From NCBI RefSeq assembly GCF_037381185.1, contig NZ_JARRQY010000003.1, positions 54,191 through 118,190 of the forward strand: 64,000 bases of DNA. The letters run 5' to 3'. This document shows positions 54,350-63,795 of the stretch, one piece after another. Below the pieces are notes generated by a model that saw only the letters and a list, made by a program, of their open reading frames with translations, was not told where the DNA came from and ran no database searches. The DNA comes from Acidihalobacter_A sp037381185 (lineage in GTDB: Bacteria > Pseudomonadota > Gammaproteobacteria > DSM-5130 > Acidihalobacteraceae). Both the position numbers and the translations under genes were made by a program. Within the stretch, counting starts at the first letter, position 1. Every line of letters starts with the position of its first letter.

Positions 54350-55311
54350 GTGCTTTGGACGCAGTGCCTTTGGTCGTCGAGGATCTGCAGGTACGTTTTC
54401 CGGTCGGCCGCGACTGGCTGGGGCGGCCGAAGTCGTACGCTCACGCGCTGAACGGCGTCGGCCTGACGGTGCGCCGCGGCGAGACGCTGGGCGTGGTCGG
54501 CGAGTCCGGCTGCGGCAAGAGTACGTTGGCGCAGGTGCTGACGGGGCTGGTGCGGCCCAGCGCCGGAGCGGTGCGCGTCGCCAGCGGCGCATCCGGCGAT
54601 GTTCGCCCCGTGCAGATCGTGTTCCAGGATCCCAATTCGTCGCTCGATCCGCGCATGCGCGTGTGGCGCGTGATTACCGAGCCGGTGTTCCTGCATCGCC
54701 GGTCCGGCCGTGCCACGCTGCGCGAACTGGCCGCGCGGCTGGCGGAGCAGGTCGGTCTGCGCGCGGAGCACATAGATCGCTATGCGCACGAGTTCTCCGG
54801 CGGCCAGCGCCAGCGCATTGCCATCGCCCGTGCGCTGGCGTCAGATCCCGAGGTGATCATCCTCGACGAGCCGACGTCGGCGTTGGACGTCTCCGTGCAG
54901 GCGCAGATCCTCAATCTGCTGCTCGAGTTGCAGCGCAGCCGTGGTCTGACCTACGTGTTCATTTCGCACGACGTTTCGGTGATCCGGCACATGGCGGACC
55001 GAGTGGCCGTGATGTATCTGGGGCAGATCGTCGAACTCGGCGCTGCGGAAGAAGTGCTTGGGGCGCCGCGCCACCCCTACACTCGGCTGTTGCTCGAATC
55101 GGTGCCGCAGGTTGGTGAGCCGGCTGCGGCACAAACGCCGGCGGATACCACTGAATTGCCCTCGAATCGCAGCTTGCCGGCCGGGTGCTTTTTCCGCGAG
55201 CGTTGCCCGCGAGCCACCGACGGCTGTGAGAGACCGCAGCTGTTGAATAGACTTCAAGACTTGCCCGTGGCGCACGAGGTCAGATGCCATCGTGTCGCCG
55301 GAGCCGCCTGA
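54346..55311 (+). CDS. ddpF: Peptide ABC transporter ATPase (DdpF/DppF-like)
   Basis: A 321-residue partner ATPase. Walker A VVGESGCGKSTLAQVLTGL, signature FSGGQRQRIAIARAL, Walker B VIILDEPTSALDVSVQ, and the C-terminal CFFRERCPRATDGCERP cysteine motif. The start overlaps the ddpD stop as ATGA. Confidence 0.88.
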   Translation: MSALDAVPLVVEDLQVRFPVGRDWLGRPKSYAHALNGVGLTVRRGETLGVVGESGCGKSTLAQVLTGLVRPSAGAVRVASGASGDVRPVQIVFQDPNSSLDPRMRVWRVITEPVFLHRRSGRATLRELAARLAEQVGLRAEHIDRYAHEFSGGQRQRIAIARALASDPEVIILDEPTSALDVSVQAQILNLLLELQRSRGLTYVFISHDVSVIRHMADRVAVMYLGQIVELGAAEEVLGAPRHPYTRLLLESVPQVGEPAAAQTPADTTELPSNRSLPAGCFFRERCPRATDGCERPQLLNRLQDLPVAHEVRCHRVAGAA

Positions 55312-55360
55312 TCCCTTAACGGTGTTCTCCCTGTGGGGCACGCCGTTTTTCCCGTTATTC

Positions 55361-55376
55361 GGAGAGTTCTGTTTTG
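55361..55376 (+). promoter_or_regulatory. Ribosome site that fixes a TTG start for ddpX
   Basis: GGAGAG (55361-55366) lies 7 bases before TTG at 55374-55376. No ATG or GTG exists at a comparable distance, so the rare TTG start is favoured and translation is probably modest. Confidence 0.65.
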
Positions 55377-55919
55377 TTGGAAATCAATCACCCCTCTATC
55401 GACATTGATCTACGCTATGCGACGCCGGACAACATCACCGGGCGACCGATCTACGCTCGTGCGGTCGCGTTGCTGCACCCCGATGCCCATGCAGCGCTGC
55501 TGCGCGCCGCCAATCTGGCCGAGGGCCAGGGTTTGTGCCTGCGGATCTACGACGCGTATCGTCCGAGTGCTGCACAGCAGCGTTTGTGGGAGGCTCTGGC
55601 GAACCCGGTGTTCGTTGCCGACCCTTCGCGCGGCTCCACGCATAGCCGCGGCGTCGCCGTCGACCTGACCTTGACGGATGCGACAGGCGAGCCGCTGGAA
55701 ATGGGGACCGGTTTCGACGCCATGGTGCCTCAGTCCTATCATGCGCGCACGGACATTCCCGTAGAGGCCCAGCGCAACCGCGCCGTGCTGCTCGGAATCA
55801 TGACCGCCGCCGGTTGGGCGCACGAGCCGCATGAATGGTGGCACTACAATCTGCCTGACCCGCTGCGCTACCCGCTGCTCGACGATGTTGCAACGGTGGC
55901 GCGTTTGATGGGCGACTGA
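55374..55919 (+). CDS. ddpX: D-alanyl-D-alanine dipeptidase (VanX/DdpX)
   Basis: A 181-residue zinc dipeptidase of the M15D family, which cleaves D-Ala-D-Ala. Zinc ligands and catalytic residues are visible: SRGVAVDLTL preceded by STH (His, Asp), and EPHEWWHYN (catalytic Glu, third His). The conserved Arg is in IYDAYRPSAAQQRLW. No signal peptide, so it acts in the cytoplasm on imported dipeptide. It follows ddpF by 62 bases in the same direction. In E. coli ddpX is first in the operon, here it is last. Confidence 0.9.
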   Translation: MLEINHPSIDIDLRYATPDNITGRPIYARAVALLHPDAHAALLRAANLAEGQGLCLRIYDAYRPSAAQQRLWEALANPVFVADPSRGSTHSRGVAVDLTLTDATGEPLEMGTGFDAMVPQSYHARTDIPVEAQRNRAVLLGIMTAAGWAHEPHEWWHYNLPDPLRYPLLDDVATVARLMGD

Positions 55920-55959
55920 AGGGCGTCCGCTGTGACTCATTGCCGGGAGCGTTCCATCC

Positions 55960-56322
55960 ATGGTCTCTGTCGATCCGTTGGAAAACCTGCGCCGGGAACT
56001 TGCCGAGTTCGCCCGCGAGCGAGACTGGGATCAGTTTCATGCGCCCAAGAATCTGGTCATGGCGTTGTCAGTGGAGGTCGCTGAGCTGGTCGAACATTTC
56101 CAATGGTTAACGCCGGAGGAGAGCCGCACGCTGGCAGGCAGGAAACGCGCCGGCGTCGAGGAGGAACTGGCCGACGTGCTGCTGTACCTGGTGCGCATCG
56201 CGGATCAGCTGGATGTCGATCTTTGGGCGGCGGCACGCCGCAAGATTCTGATCAACAAGGAGAAATATCCGGTCGATCGGGTCCGCGGCAAGGCGTTGAA
56301 ATACGACGAATACGAGGACTGA
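55960..56322 (+). CDS. MazG-like nucleotide pyrophosphohydrolase
   Basis: A 120-residue all-alpha NTP pyrophosphohydrolase. The metal-binding ExxE and ExxD pairs are in EVAELVEHFQWL and EEELADVLLYLVRIAD. The C-terminus KILINKEKYPVDRVRGKALKYDEYED is typical of the MazG-like/RS21-C6 group, thought to remove modified or surplus dNTPs. It lies 40 bases after ddpX. A dead copy sits 7.8 kb upstream (48151-48499) in the same orientation. A small GCGGGG/CCCCGC hairpin follows at 56331-56347. Confidence 0.88.
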   Translation: MVSVDPLENLRRELAEFARERDWDQFHAPKNLVMALSVEVAELVEHFQWLTPEESRTLAGRKRAGVEEELADVLLYLVRIADQLDVDLWAAARRKILINKEKYPVDRVRGKALKYDEYED

Positions 56323-56557
56323 AGTGCGCTGCGGGGCGAATCCCCGCGTTCTTGCGATTTGGCGCTATGCAATTGCCCCCGAATGGTGCGCTAAGCACCG
56401 AAACATGGCGCGAATCGACTACTCAAGAAAGTCGGCGGACACCCGATACAAGTGCTGGCCGGTGCCCGATGCGCCGGCTTGAATTTTGCTTTGTGAACCG
56501 CTGCTGCGGGACACCGCGGCTTGTCCTGAGAAATCCTATAACGCCAAGGAACTATGC

Positions 56558-58186
56558 ATGCTTGCGTTCTTGTCGACGATCAAGGGGCGGTTGGCGCTGG
56601 CTTCCCTGTTGACCGCCGTGCTTGCCCTGTCCGCCATCGCCACGACCATGTTTATGAGCAACAAGATCAAGGTCGAGTTCGGAGTCCAGTCTCAGCACGT
56701 TTTGCCCCTGAGCGCCGCAGTCAGCACGATGACCATCGTGGGTCTGGATGGAGGGAGCCAGTTGCGCATGCAGGTGATGGCGTATGACCTGAATGCGGGC
56801 AAGGCGGCTGCCCTCGAACGCCTGTTCGCCGAGTTCGATTCCACCTTGGCCAAGGCACGGAAACTGGCGCGGGGCGAACCCTCGGTGGAGAAGAAACTGG
56901 GAGTGATTACGCAGGAATGGCAACCGGTCGCCGCGCTTCGCGGGGAAATTCTCAAGGCCATGCTGGACGGCAACTACACCGGCGCCATCGGCATACTGCC
57001 GAAGGAGAATGCGGCGTGGCTGAAACTGCGTGCCGCGCTGCACGACCTGAATACCTTGCTGGAGAAGCAACGCCAGAGCCGTGCGGCGGAAATCACGCAA
57101 ACGATCAACCATACGTGGGTGCTGAGCACGGCGCTGCTGCTGAGCGCCGTGGTCTTCGGCGGCGGTTTCCTGTTGCTGACCATCGTTGGGACGGTGTCGC
57201 GCATCGGGACTCTGCTCAAGATGATGGAAAACGTCGGAGCCGGCGACGCGGATCTCTCGCAACGCCTCGAAGTGAAGGGGCGCGACGAGATGGATCGCAT
57301 CGCGTTGGCGTTCAATCGTTTCGTCGAACGCATCCATGAGGTGATTACCCAGGTCGCCCATTCCGCGACCCAGGTGTCGGCGTCATCGGGCGAGATGTCC
57401 GTCTCCTCCGAGCAGATCAAGTCCGGCGCACAGCAGCAGCGTGTGGAAACCGAGCAGGTGGCCGCAGCGATCAACGAAATGAGCGCGACGGCGCAGGAGG
57501 TGGCACGCAATATCGAACAGACCAGCAGTCTTGCCAGCAAGGCCGCGCAGAATGGCCAGGCCAGCGCCCAGCGTGCTGGATCCGCGGTGGCCGTGATGGA
57601 ACAGCTGGAAAGTGAACTGGCGCGTTCCAGCCAGACCGTCGGCGATCTCAGCCGGGGCGTGGTCGACATCGGCGGGATCGTCAATCTGATCAATCAGATC
57701 GCCGAGCAGACCAATCTGCTGGCGCTGAATGCCGCAATCGAGGCGGCACGCGCCGGCGAGCACGGACGCGGCTTCGCCGTGGTGGCCGAAGAGGTCAGGT
57801 CGCTGGCGCAGAAGACCCAGGAGGCAACAGGCAAGATACGCGACATGATCGAGCGGGTGGGCCACACCGCGGAAAGTGCCGTGGAGACGATGGACGCGAC
57901 GCAGGCGCGTTCGAAAGCCGCGGGCCAGGAGGTTGGTCTGGTGGCCGAGGCGCTGGGAGAGGTCGTCGAGATGGTGCACGACATCGCCGACCGTGCGGCG
58001 CAGATCGCCACGGCGGCGGAGCAGCAGTCCGCGGTGGCCGAGGAGATCAACCGCAACGTCAGCAATATCCGCCATGCGACCGAGGGAACGGTCGGCGCGA
58101 TCGAACAATCGACCGAGGCGGCGAACGATCTGGCGGGATTGTCTTTCGAGTTACGGCATCTGGTCGGCCGCTTCCGAGGCATTTGA
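56558..58186 (+). CDS. Methyl-accepting chemotaxis protein
   Basis: A 542-residue chemoreceptor. First membrane segment about residues 11-32, a four-helix-bundle type periplasmic sensor (about 33-190), second segment (VLSTALLLSAVVFGGGFLLL), HAMP (about 215-268), then the long signalling coiled coil. The receptor tip that binds CheA/CheW reads EQTNLLALNAAIEAARAGEHG and FAVVAEEVRSLAQ, standard for the family. The start ATG at 56558 has AAGGA 7 bases upstream. The ligand is unknown. A soluble double-sensor protein follows in the same direction. Confidence 0.92.
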   Translation: MLAFLSTIKGRLALASLLTAVLALSAIATTMFMSNKIKVEFGVQSQHVLPLSAAVSTMTIVGLDGGSQLRMQVMAYDLNAGKAAALERLFAEFDSTLAKARKLARGEPSVEKKLGVITQEWQPVAALRGEILKAMLDGNYTGAIGILPKENAAWLKLRAALHDLNTLLEKQRQSRAAEITQTINHTWVLSTALLLSAVVFGGGFLLLTIVGTVSRIGTLLKMMENVGAGDADLSQRLEVKGRDEMDRIALAFNRFVERIHEVITQVAHSATQVSASSGEMSVSSEQIKSGAQQQRVETEQVAAAINEMSATAQEVARNIEQTSSLASKAAQNGQASAQRAGSAVAVMEQLESELARSSQTVGDLSRGVVDIGGIVNLINQIAEQTNLLALNAAIEAARAGEHGRGFAVVAEEVRSLAQKTQEATGKIRDMIERVGHTAESAVETMDATQARSKAAGQEVGLVAEALGEVVEMVHDIADRAAQIATAAEQQSAVAEEINRNVSNIRHATEGTVGAIEQSTEAANDLAGLSFELRHLVGRFRGI

Positions 58187-58310
58187 GGGTAAATGCGCTC
58201 CGTCATCGGGGGCTGATGATGAGTGTCTCGGCAGCGTTCTGCCGTCTCTCAGTGTCGACGGAACGTCGCCGGTCCGGGCTGATAATAACAAGTTGTAAGG
58301 GGGGTAACGC

Positions 58311-60320
58311 ATGAGTGATTCGGCGCTGTATGCCGCGTGTCGGCGGTATATGCCGTTGGTGACGCGCTACGACAAGACGCTGCACGCCTTGGGCGAGTGG
58401 TGGCAGAAAGTCACCCTGATCGGGAAGATCAACAGCCGTGCGGTGGGGGCGACCCTGATAGAGGATATGCAGGATACGCGGCGGCGCTTCGAGACGCTGC
58501 AGGATCGGCTGATCGCCAATCTGATCAAGGAAAACGTCCGCAAACTGGAGCTTGAATTTAGCGCCCGCGCCCAGGTTGCGATAGATATCCTCGTTCGCAA
58601 TCTGTTCGAACGTACCGCCGACGTCGGCTTTCTCGCGACCGATGGCGATATTCGCACGTTCCTGGGCGAAGCAGAGTCGTCTCCGGAGTCGGTGCGGGCC
58701 ATCGTCGGACGGCTGCGAGAGTACACCGCCAAATACAGCGTCTACGATGAAATCGTTCTACTCGATCCGCAGGGGCGGGTGCGTGCGCATCTGGACGCTG
58801 ATAATCCGATCGAGCACTGCCGTGATCCGCTTATCCTCGAGACGCTGAGCAGTCGGGCGGCTTACGTCGAAACATTTCGCCCTTCCGACCTGCAGCCGAG
58901 GCGTCGCGCCGCGCACGTCTTTTCTGCGCCCGTCACCAGCGGCGACGGATCGGGCGCGAGGGTGCTCGGCGTATTGTGTTTGTGCTTTCGCTTCGACGAT
59001 GAGATGCGCAGCGTGTTCGCCAATCTGGCGCGCCCTGGTGAGACGCTCGCGATTCTGGACGCCGAAGGGCAGGTGCTCGCCAGCAGCGACCCGGAGGTAT
59101 TGCCCACGCAGTTCCGTGTGCACGGACAAGGGCGCGAGGACCTCGGTTTGATGCAGCATCGCGGCGAGCAGTATGTGGCGCGCACGCAGACCACGCGGGG
59201 CTACCAGGGGTATCGCGGCCTCGATTGGCAGGGCCATGTCATGCGTAGGGTGGCTTCGGCTTTCGCAGGCTCGGGTGAGGACGAACCCGCTGCAGGAGAG
59301 GGCGGATTGCAGGCGGCGGAAGCGTTCTCGGACGAGTTGCGAGGGATCAGTCATGATGCAGTGCGCGTGACCGACGACCTCACTCTGGTGGTGCTCAACG
59401 GACAGATCGTTTCCGCCAAGCGCGATGCAGCGGAGTTTGGTCCTGTGCTGGAGGAAATCCGCGACATCGGGCGACGCACCAGCGGCGTGTTCGAGGCCTC
59501 GATCTCCGATCTCTACAGCACGGTGGTGGCTTCGCTGCTCAGCGAAGTGCAGTTTCAGGCCTTCCAGGCCGTTGACATCATGGACCGCAATCTGTACGAG
59601 CGAGCTAACGACGTGCGCTGGTGGGCGCTGACGTCGAGTTTTTGCGAGATTCTCGCCCAGCCGGAGCGTAGTGCGGCGGATGACGCGGCGTTGGGCGATG
59701 TGCTCGCCTACATCAACAGTCTTTACACGGTCTACAGCAATCTGTTCGTGTTCGATACCCGCGGTACGATCGTGGCCGTATCCGACGCGCGGCAGCGCGA
59801 ATGGCTGGGGCAGACCGTGCCTGACGAGAGTATCGTGCGTACCGCTCTCGCGGTGCATGAGTCGCAGCGCTACGCCGTGTCCCCGTTTGTGGCCACGCCG
59901 TTCTACGACGAGCGCCATACCTACATTTACCTCACGTCGATACGTGCGCCCGGCGCTGCCGGGCGCGTGGTGGGCGGCATCGGTATCGTGTTCGATTCCG
60001 CACCGCAGTTCGCCGCGATGCTGGACGACACGCTGCCGCGCGATGACGACGGCGCGGTACTGAAGGGTGCGTTCGGCGTTTTCGTAGATCGCGGCGGGCG
60101 CATCATCGCCAGCAGCTGCGCCGATCTCGATGTCGGTTCCACGCTACGGCTCGAAGCCGATCTGTTCACGCTGAAGAACGGCGCACGGACTTCGGCATTA
60201 CTGGTGTATGACGGCGCCCGCTACGCGGTCGGCGCAGCCGTGTCGCAGGGCTATCGCGAATACAAGACCACGGGTGACTATCAGAACGACATCCTGGCGC
60301 TGGTCTTCGTGCCGCTTTAG
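58311..60320 (+). CDS. Soluble protein with two cache-like sensor modules
   Basis: A 669-residue protein with no signal peptide and no membrane segment. Two related halves are visible. The first has DILVRNLFERTADVGFLATD and YDEIVLLDPQGRVRAHL (about residues 90-165). The second has DIMDRNLYERANDVRWWALT and YSNLFVFDTRGTIVAVSD (about 425-495). Each continues with cache-like strands (RVLGVLCLCFRF; RVVGGIGIVFDS). No output domain is recognised. It follows the chemoreceptor by 124 bases, so a cytoplasmic ligand sensor feeding chemotaxis is a reasonable guess. Some relatives carry a CheW part, which I do not see here. Confidence 0.72.
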   Translation: MSDSALYAACRRYMPLVTRYDKTLHALGEWWQKVTLIGKINSRAVGATLIEDMQDTRRRFETLQDRLIANLIKENVRKLELEFSARAQVAIDILVRNLFERTADVGFLATDGDIRTFLGEAESSPESVRAIVGRLREYTAKYSVYDEIVLLDPQGRVRAHLDADNPIEHCRDPLILETLSSRAAYVETFRPSDLQPRRRAAHVFSAPVTSGDGSGARVLGVLCLCFRFDDEMRSVFANLARPGETLAILDAEGQVLASSDPEVLPTQFRVHGQGREDLGLMQHRGEQYVARTQTTRGYQGYRGLDWQGHVMRRVASAFAGSGEDEPAAGEGGLQAAEAFSDELRGISHDAVRVTDDLTLVVLNGQIVSAKRDAAEFGPVLEEIRDIGRRTSGVFEASISDLYSTVVASLLSEVQFQAFQAVDIMDRNLYERANDVRWWALTSSFCEILAQPERSAADDAALGDVLAYINSLYTVYSNLFVFDTRGTIVAVSDARQREWLGQTVPDESIVRTALAVHESQRYAVSPFVATPFYDERHTYIYLTSIRAPGAAGRVVGGIGIVFDSAPQFAAMLDDTLPRDDDGAVLKGAFGVFVDRGGRIIASSCADLDVGSTLRLEADLFTLKNGARTSALLVYDGARYAVGAAVSQGYREYKTTGDYQNDILALVFVPL

Positions 60321-60440
60321 GCGATTGATTTGTGCAGGCGAATTGGGCATGCCGCTCGATGTGATGGCAGATGAAGGGCTTACGCCGGTCTTGCGCTGCT
60401 CAGGCGTAGCGCCGGCGTAAGCGATGGCATGCTGCAATGA

Positions 60441-61568
60441 TTACGACGTCTCTAGAGAAATCCAGCGTCGCTGTTCGTGCGAGCGCAGCACGGCGTCGAT
60501 GATGCGATCGATCTCCCAGCCGGCGCGGAAATCGGGCCACAGTGGCCGTGCGCCAGAGATGCCGTCGACGAGGTCGCGTGCTTCCACGATTTTCATGTCG
60601 TTGTAGCCCAGGCCGTGGCCGGGCGCGGGGCTGAACGCGGCATAGTCGGGGTGCTGAGGGCCGAGCAGCAGGGTCTTGAAGCCCTGGCGGCCGGCAGGCT
60701 CCTTGGCCACATAGAGCTTGAGTTCGCTCATGCGTTCCTGGTCGAAGTAGAGGCTGCCCTGGGTGCCGGTGATTTCGTAGGTCAGTCCCATCTTGCGGCC
60801 GGTGGCGACGCGGCTGACCTCGAGCGTGCCGATCGCGCCGTTCGCGAATCGCGCCATGAAATGCGCTTGATCCTCGTTCTCCACCGGAGCCCATTCCTCC
60901 ATGGCGCCAGGAAGAGGCCGCTCTGAGATGACGGTCTGGATGTCACCGCAGACCTCCGTGATGGGGCCGACCAGATACTGTGCCATGCTGATGACGTGGC
61001 AAAGGTCGCCGAGCGCGCCCGAGCCGGCGTAATTCCGTTGCAGCCGCCAGGTGTAGGGCGTCAGCGGATCGCAGAGGTAGTCCTCGACGTGGGTACCGCG
61101 GAAGTGCACGATTTTGCCGATCTCGCCGTTGCCGATGATTTCCTTGGCAAGTGCGGTGGCCGGGTTCTTCACGTAGTTGAAACCGACCAGCGTCTTAACG
61201 CCCCGCTCCTCGGCGGCTTCGGTCATTTCAAGAGAGTCCCGAGGATTCAAGGACAGGGGTTTCTCGCAGTACACGTGTTTGCCGGCGGCGATGGCGGTCA
61301 GCGCTATTTCCTTGTGCATGTGGTTGGGTGTGCAGATGTCGACGACGTCGATGTCGGGATCGCTCGCAAGTTCCTTTCAGTCGGCTGTCCAACGCCTGTA
61401 GCCCAGGCTGCCGGCCGCGTGCCGAGCCATTTCCTCGGTGGCGTCGGCGACCATTTCGCATACCACTTTTCTTGTCGTGGGGAATACGACGGGCAGCGCA
61501 TGAAAAGCGATTGCGTGGGTCTTGCCCATGAAACCGCTGCCGATCAGGCCGATTTTCAGTGAGTCCAT
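60441..61568 (-). pseudogene. Gfo/Idh/MocA oxidoreductase with in-frame TGA at codon 64
   Basis: One frame encodes a 375-residue NAD(P)-dependent dehydrogenase apart from a stop. KIGLIGSGFMGKTHAIAF is the Rossmann start, then RRWTAD, TGA (61377-61379), KELASDPDIDVVDICTPNHM and the catalytic-domain motif HVYCEKPLSLN. Relatives have Trp at the interrupted place, so one G-to-A change (TGG to TGA) accounts for it. The later part, including NYAGSGALGDLCHVISMAQY, is intact. Relatives act on inositol or other sugars. An internal start at 61319 would lack the cofactor domain. It diverges from the equally broken mmsA. Confidence 0.82.
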
Positions 61569-61610
61569 TTCAACCACCCCCGGTTTGTTGCGCAGACATG
61601 CGATGCTCAC

Positions 61611-61997
61611 CGAGACGGCGGTGCGGTTTCGATGAGCGGTTACCCATGAGCTTAGCTTCCATTCCGCAATGCCGAAGTATTCACAGCGACGCGAGGAGAC
61701 GTAGTTGGAAAAAACCCATTAACACCGACTAATCTCCCCCTCAGATTGCTTGCTGCATGAAGCCTGTAGTGACAGCCGTTCACTGGGTGAAACGCAGACA
61801 GTCAATAACGATGAGCGTCTGAGGGCATAGAGCAGCTATCATCCTATAGGTGTGCCGGTGGGCTATGACTGTTATTACCTTCATCTCATGACTGGCCCGA
61901 CGCGCCCGTGGTTGTCCCGCGGCGTGCGCAGTGACGACTGAACCATATTCATCCCATTGATAGGGCGGGCCGTTCGCGGTCCTCAGGAGAGCGATAC
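61611..61997. other. Divergent control region between the Gfo/Idh gene and mmsA
   Basis: About 390 bases, no gene. CAGGAGAG at about 61984 is the mmsA ribosome site. I could not identify a confident promoter or operator. Confidence 0.5.
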
Positions 61998-63532
61998 ATG
62001 AGCGTGACCGAAAGCGCCGTTCAGGCGGGGGGGCTGCAGACGATCCATCACTACATCAACGGCCGAGCGGTCGAAGACACCGGCGCGCGTCGCGCCCCGG
62101 TATACAACCCTGCGACCGGCGAACACAGCGCCGAGGTGGCGCTGGCCTCCGCTGTGCAGACGCGCGCGGCGATCGACGCCGCCGAGGCGGCGCTGCCGGG
62201 CTGGGCGGGGACCACGCCGCTGCGCCGCGCCCGCGTGATGTTCCGCTTCAAGCAACTGCTGGAAGACAACCTCGACCGGGTGGCCGAGTGCGTCACCCGC
62301 GAGCACGGCAAGGTGTTATCCGACGCCAGGGGCGAAGTCGTGCGCGGTCTCGAGGTCGTCGAGTTCGCCTGCGGCATACCGCACCTGCTCAAGGGCGAAC
62401 AGTCGCTGAATGTCGGCACCGGCGTCGACTCCTGGTCGATGCACCAGCCGGTGGGCGTGTGCGCGGGTATCACGCCGTTCAACTTCCCGGCGATGGTACC
62501 CATGTGGATGTTCCCGGTGGCCATCGCCTGCGGCAACACCTTCGTGCTGAAGCCCTCGGAGAAGGATCCGTCCACGCCGCTGCTGCTGGCCAGCTACTGA
62601 CCGAAGCCGGTCTGCCCGACGGCGTGTTCAACGTGCTCAACGGCGACAAGGAAGCCGTCGACACGCTGCTCGAGGACGATCGCGTACGCGCCATCAGCTT
62701 CGTCGGCTCCACCCCGATCGCCGAATACATCTACAGCCACGGCGCGGCCAACGGCAAGCGCGTGCAGGCGCTCGGCGGAGCGAAGAACCACATGGTGGTG
62801 ATGCCCGACGCCGACATGGAACTGACCGTGAGTTCGCTGATCGGCGCCGCCTACGGCTCGGCCGGCGAACGCTGCATGGCGGTCTCGGTGGCCGTACCAG
62901 TGGGTGAGGAAACTGCCGACCGGCTGGTCGCCGCGCTCAAGGAGCGGCTGGCCACGCTGCGCGTGGGCAACGGACTGGACCGCGATCCCGAGCCCGACAT
63001 GGGCCCGCTGGTCACCCGCGCGCATCTGGACAAGGTACGCGGCTACGTCGATCTGGGCGTCGAGGAAGGCGCCGAACTGGTGGTCGACGGGCGTGGCCTG
63101 CAGGTGCCCGGCCATGCCGAGGGATACTACCTGGGCGGCTGCCTGTTCGACCGCGTGACCCCGGACATGCGCATCTACCAGGAAGAGATCTTCGGGCCCG
63201 TCTTGTCTGTGGTGCGTGCCGCTGACTTCGACACTGCGGTGCAACTGATCAACGACCACGAGTTCGGCAACGGTACGGCGATCTTCACCCGCGACGGGGA
63301 TGCCGCGCGCACCTTTGCCGAGCGCATCAAGGCCGGCATGGTGGGCATCAACGTGCCGATCCCGGTGCCGATGGCCTTCCACAGCTTCGGTGGCTGGAAG
63401 CGCTCGCGCTTCGGTGTGCTGCACGCGCACGGCCCCGAGGCCGTGCGCTTCTACACCGAACTCAAGACCGTGACCCAGCGCTGGCCCAAGGGCGTACGCG
63501 AGGAGAACCATTTCGCCATGCCAACGCATTGA
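61998..63532 (+). pseudogene. mmsA: Methylmalonate/malonate-semialdehyde dehydrogenase (CoA-acylating), frameshifted
   Basis: Two overlapping frames make one enzyme of about 511 residues. The first (from ATG 61998) runs through HHYINGRAVEDTGARRAPVYNP and GVCAGITPFNFPAMVPMWMF and ends at PSTPLLLASY with TGA at 62598-62600. The second resumes LLTEAGLPDGVFNVLNGDKEA and holds the catalytic Cys in GSAGERCMAVSVAV and the end TELKTVTQRWP. One lost base at 62589-62592 (restoring LLLAQLLTEAG) explains the break. MmsA/IolA turns (methyl)malonate semialdehyde into propionyl- or acetyl-CoA in valine, inositol or beta-alanine breakdown. The catalytic half could not be made from this sequence unless the lesion is an artefact. 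Confidence 0.85.
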
Positions 63533-63795
63533 GCTGCCTGTGGCGATAGTGGATAGTGCGGTTGCGGCAGGCGTCCCCGGAGACGGACTGGTGGCGCAAC
63601 TTCAGGGGGCACTTGGCGGTTCATGCGAACCGCAGTCGTCACAATTTCGGCACAGCCCGACAAGACTCGGGGCGAAGTAGCTGGTGAACCATAAGACGTC
63701 AGGAAATGAATACCATAACGTGTCATTACGATCTTTCGGGATGGCTCGCGGTATCCGTACGAACTTATATTTTACTATTCGTGGTTAGAATTTGA
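63533..63795. other. AT-richer gap between mmsA and the YgjP-type gene
   Basis: Convergent intergenic DNA of 263 bases with local AT-rich tracts; no hairpin or gene recognised. Confidence 0.4.

Noticed and set aside
61377..61379. TGA in the Gfo/Idh gene as a selenocysteine codon
   Set aside because: Relatives have Trp here, the site is not catalytic, and no SECIS-like hairpin was seen right after it.
62586..62600. Programmed frameshift in mmsA
   Set aside because: No slippery heptamer, no downstream stimulatory structure noticed, and orthologues are made from one frame.
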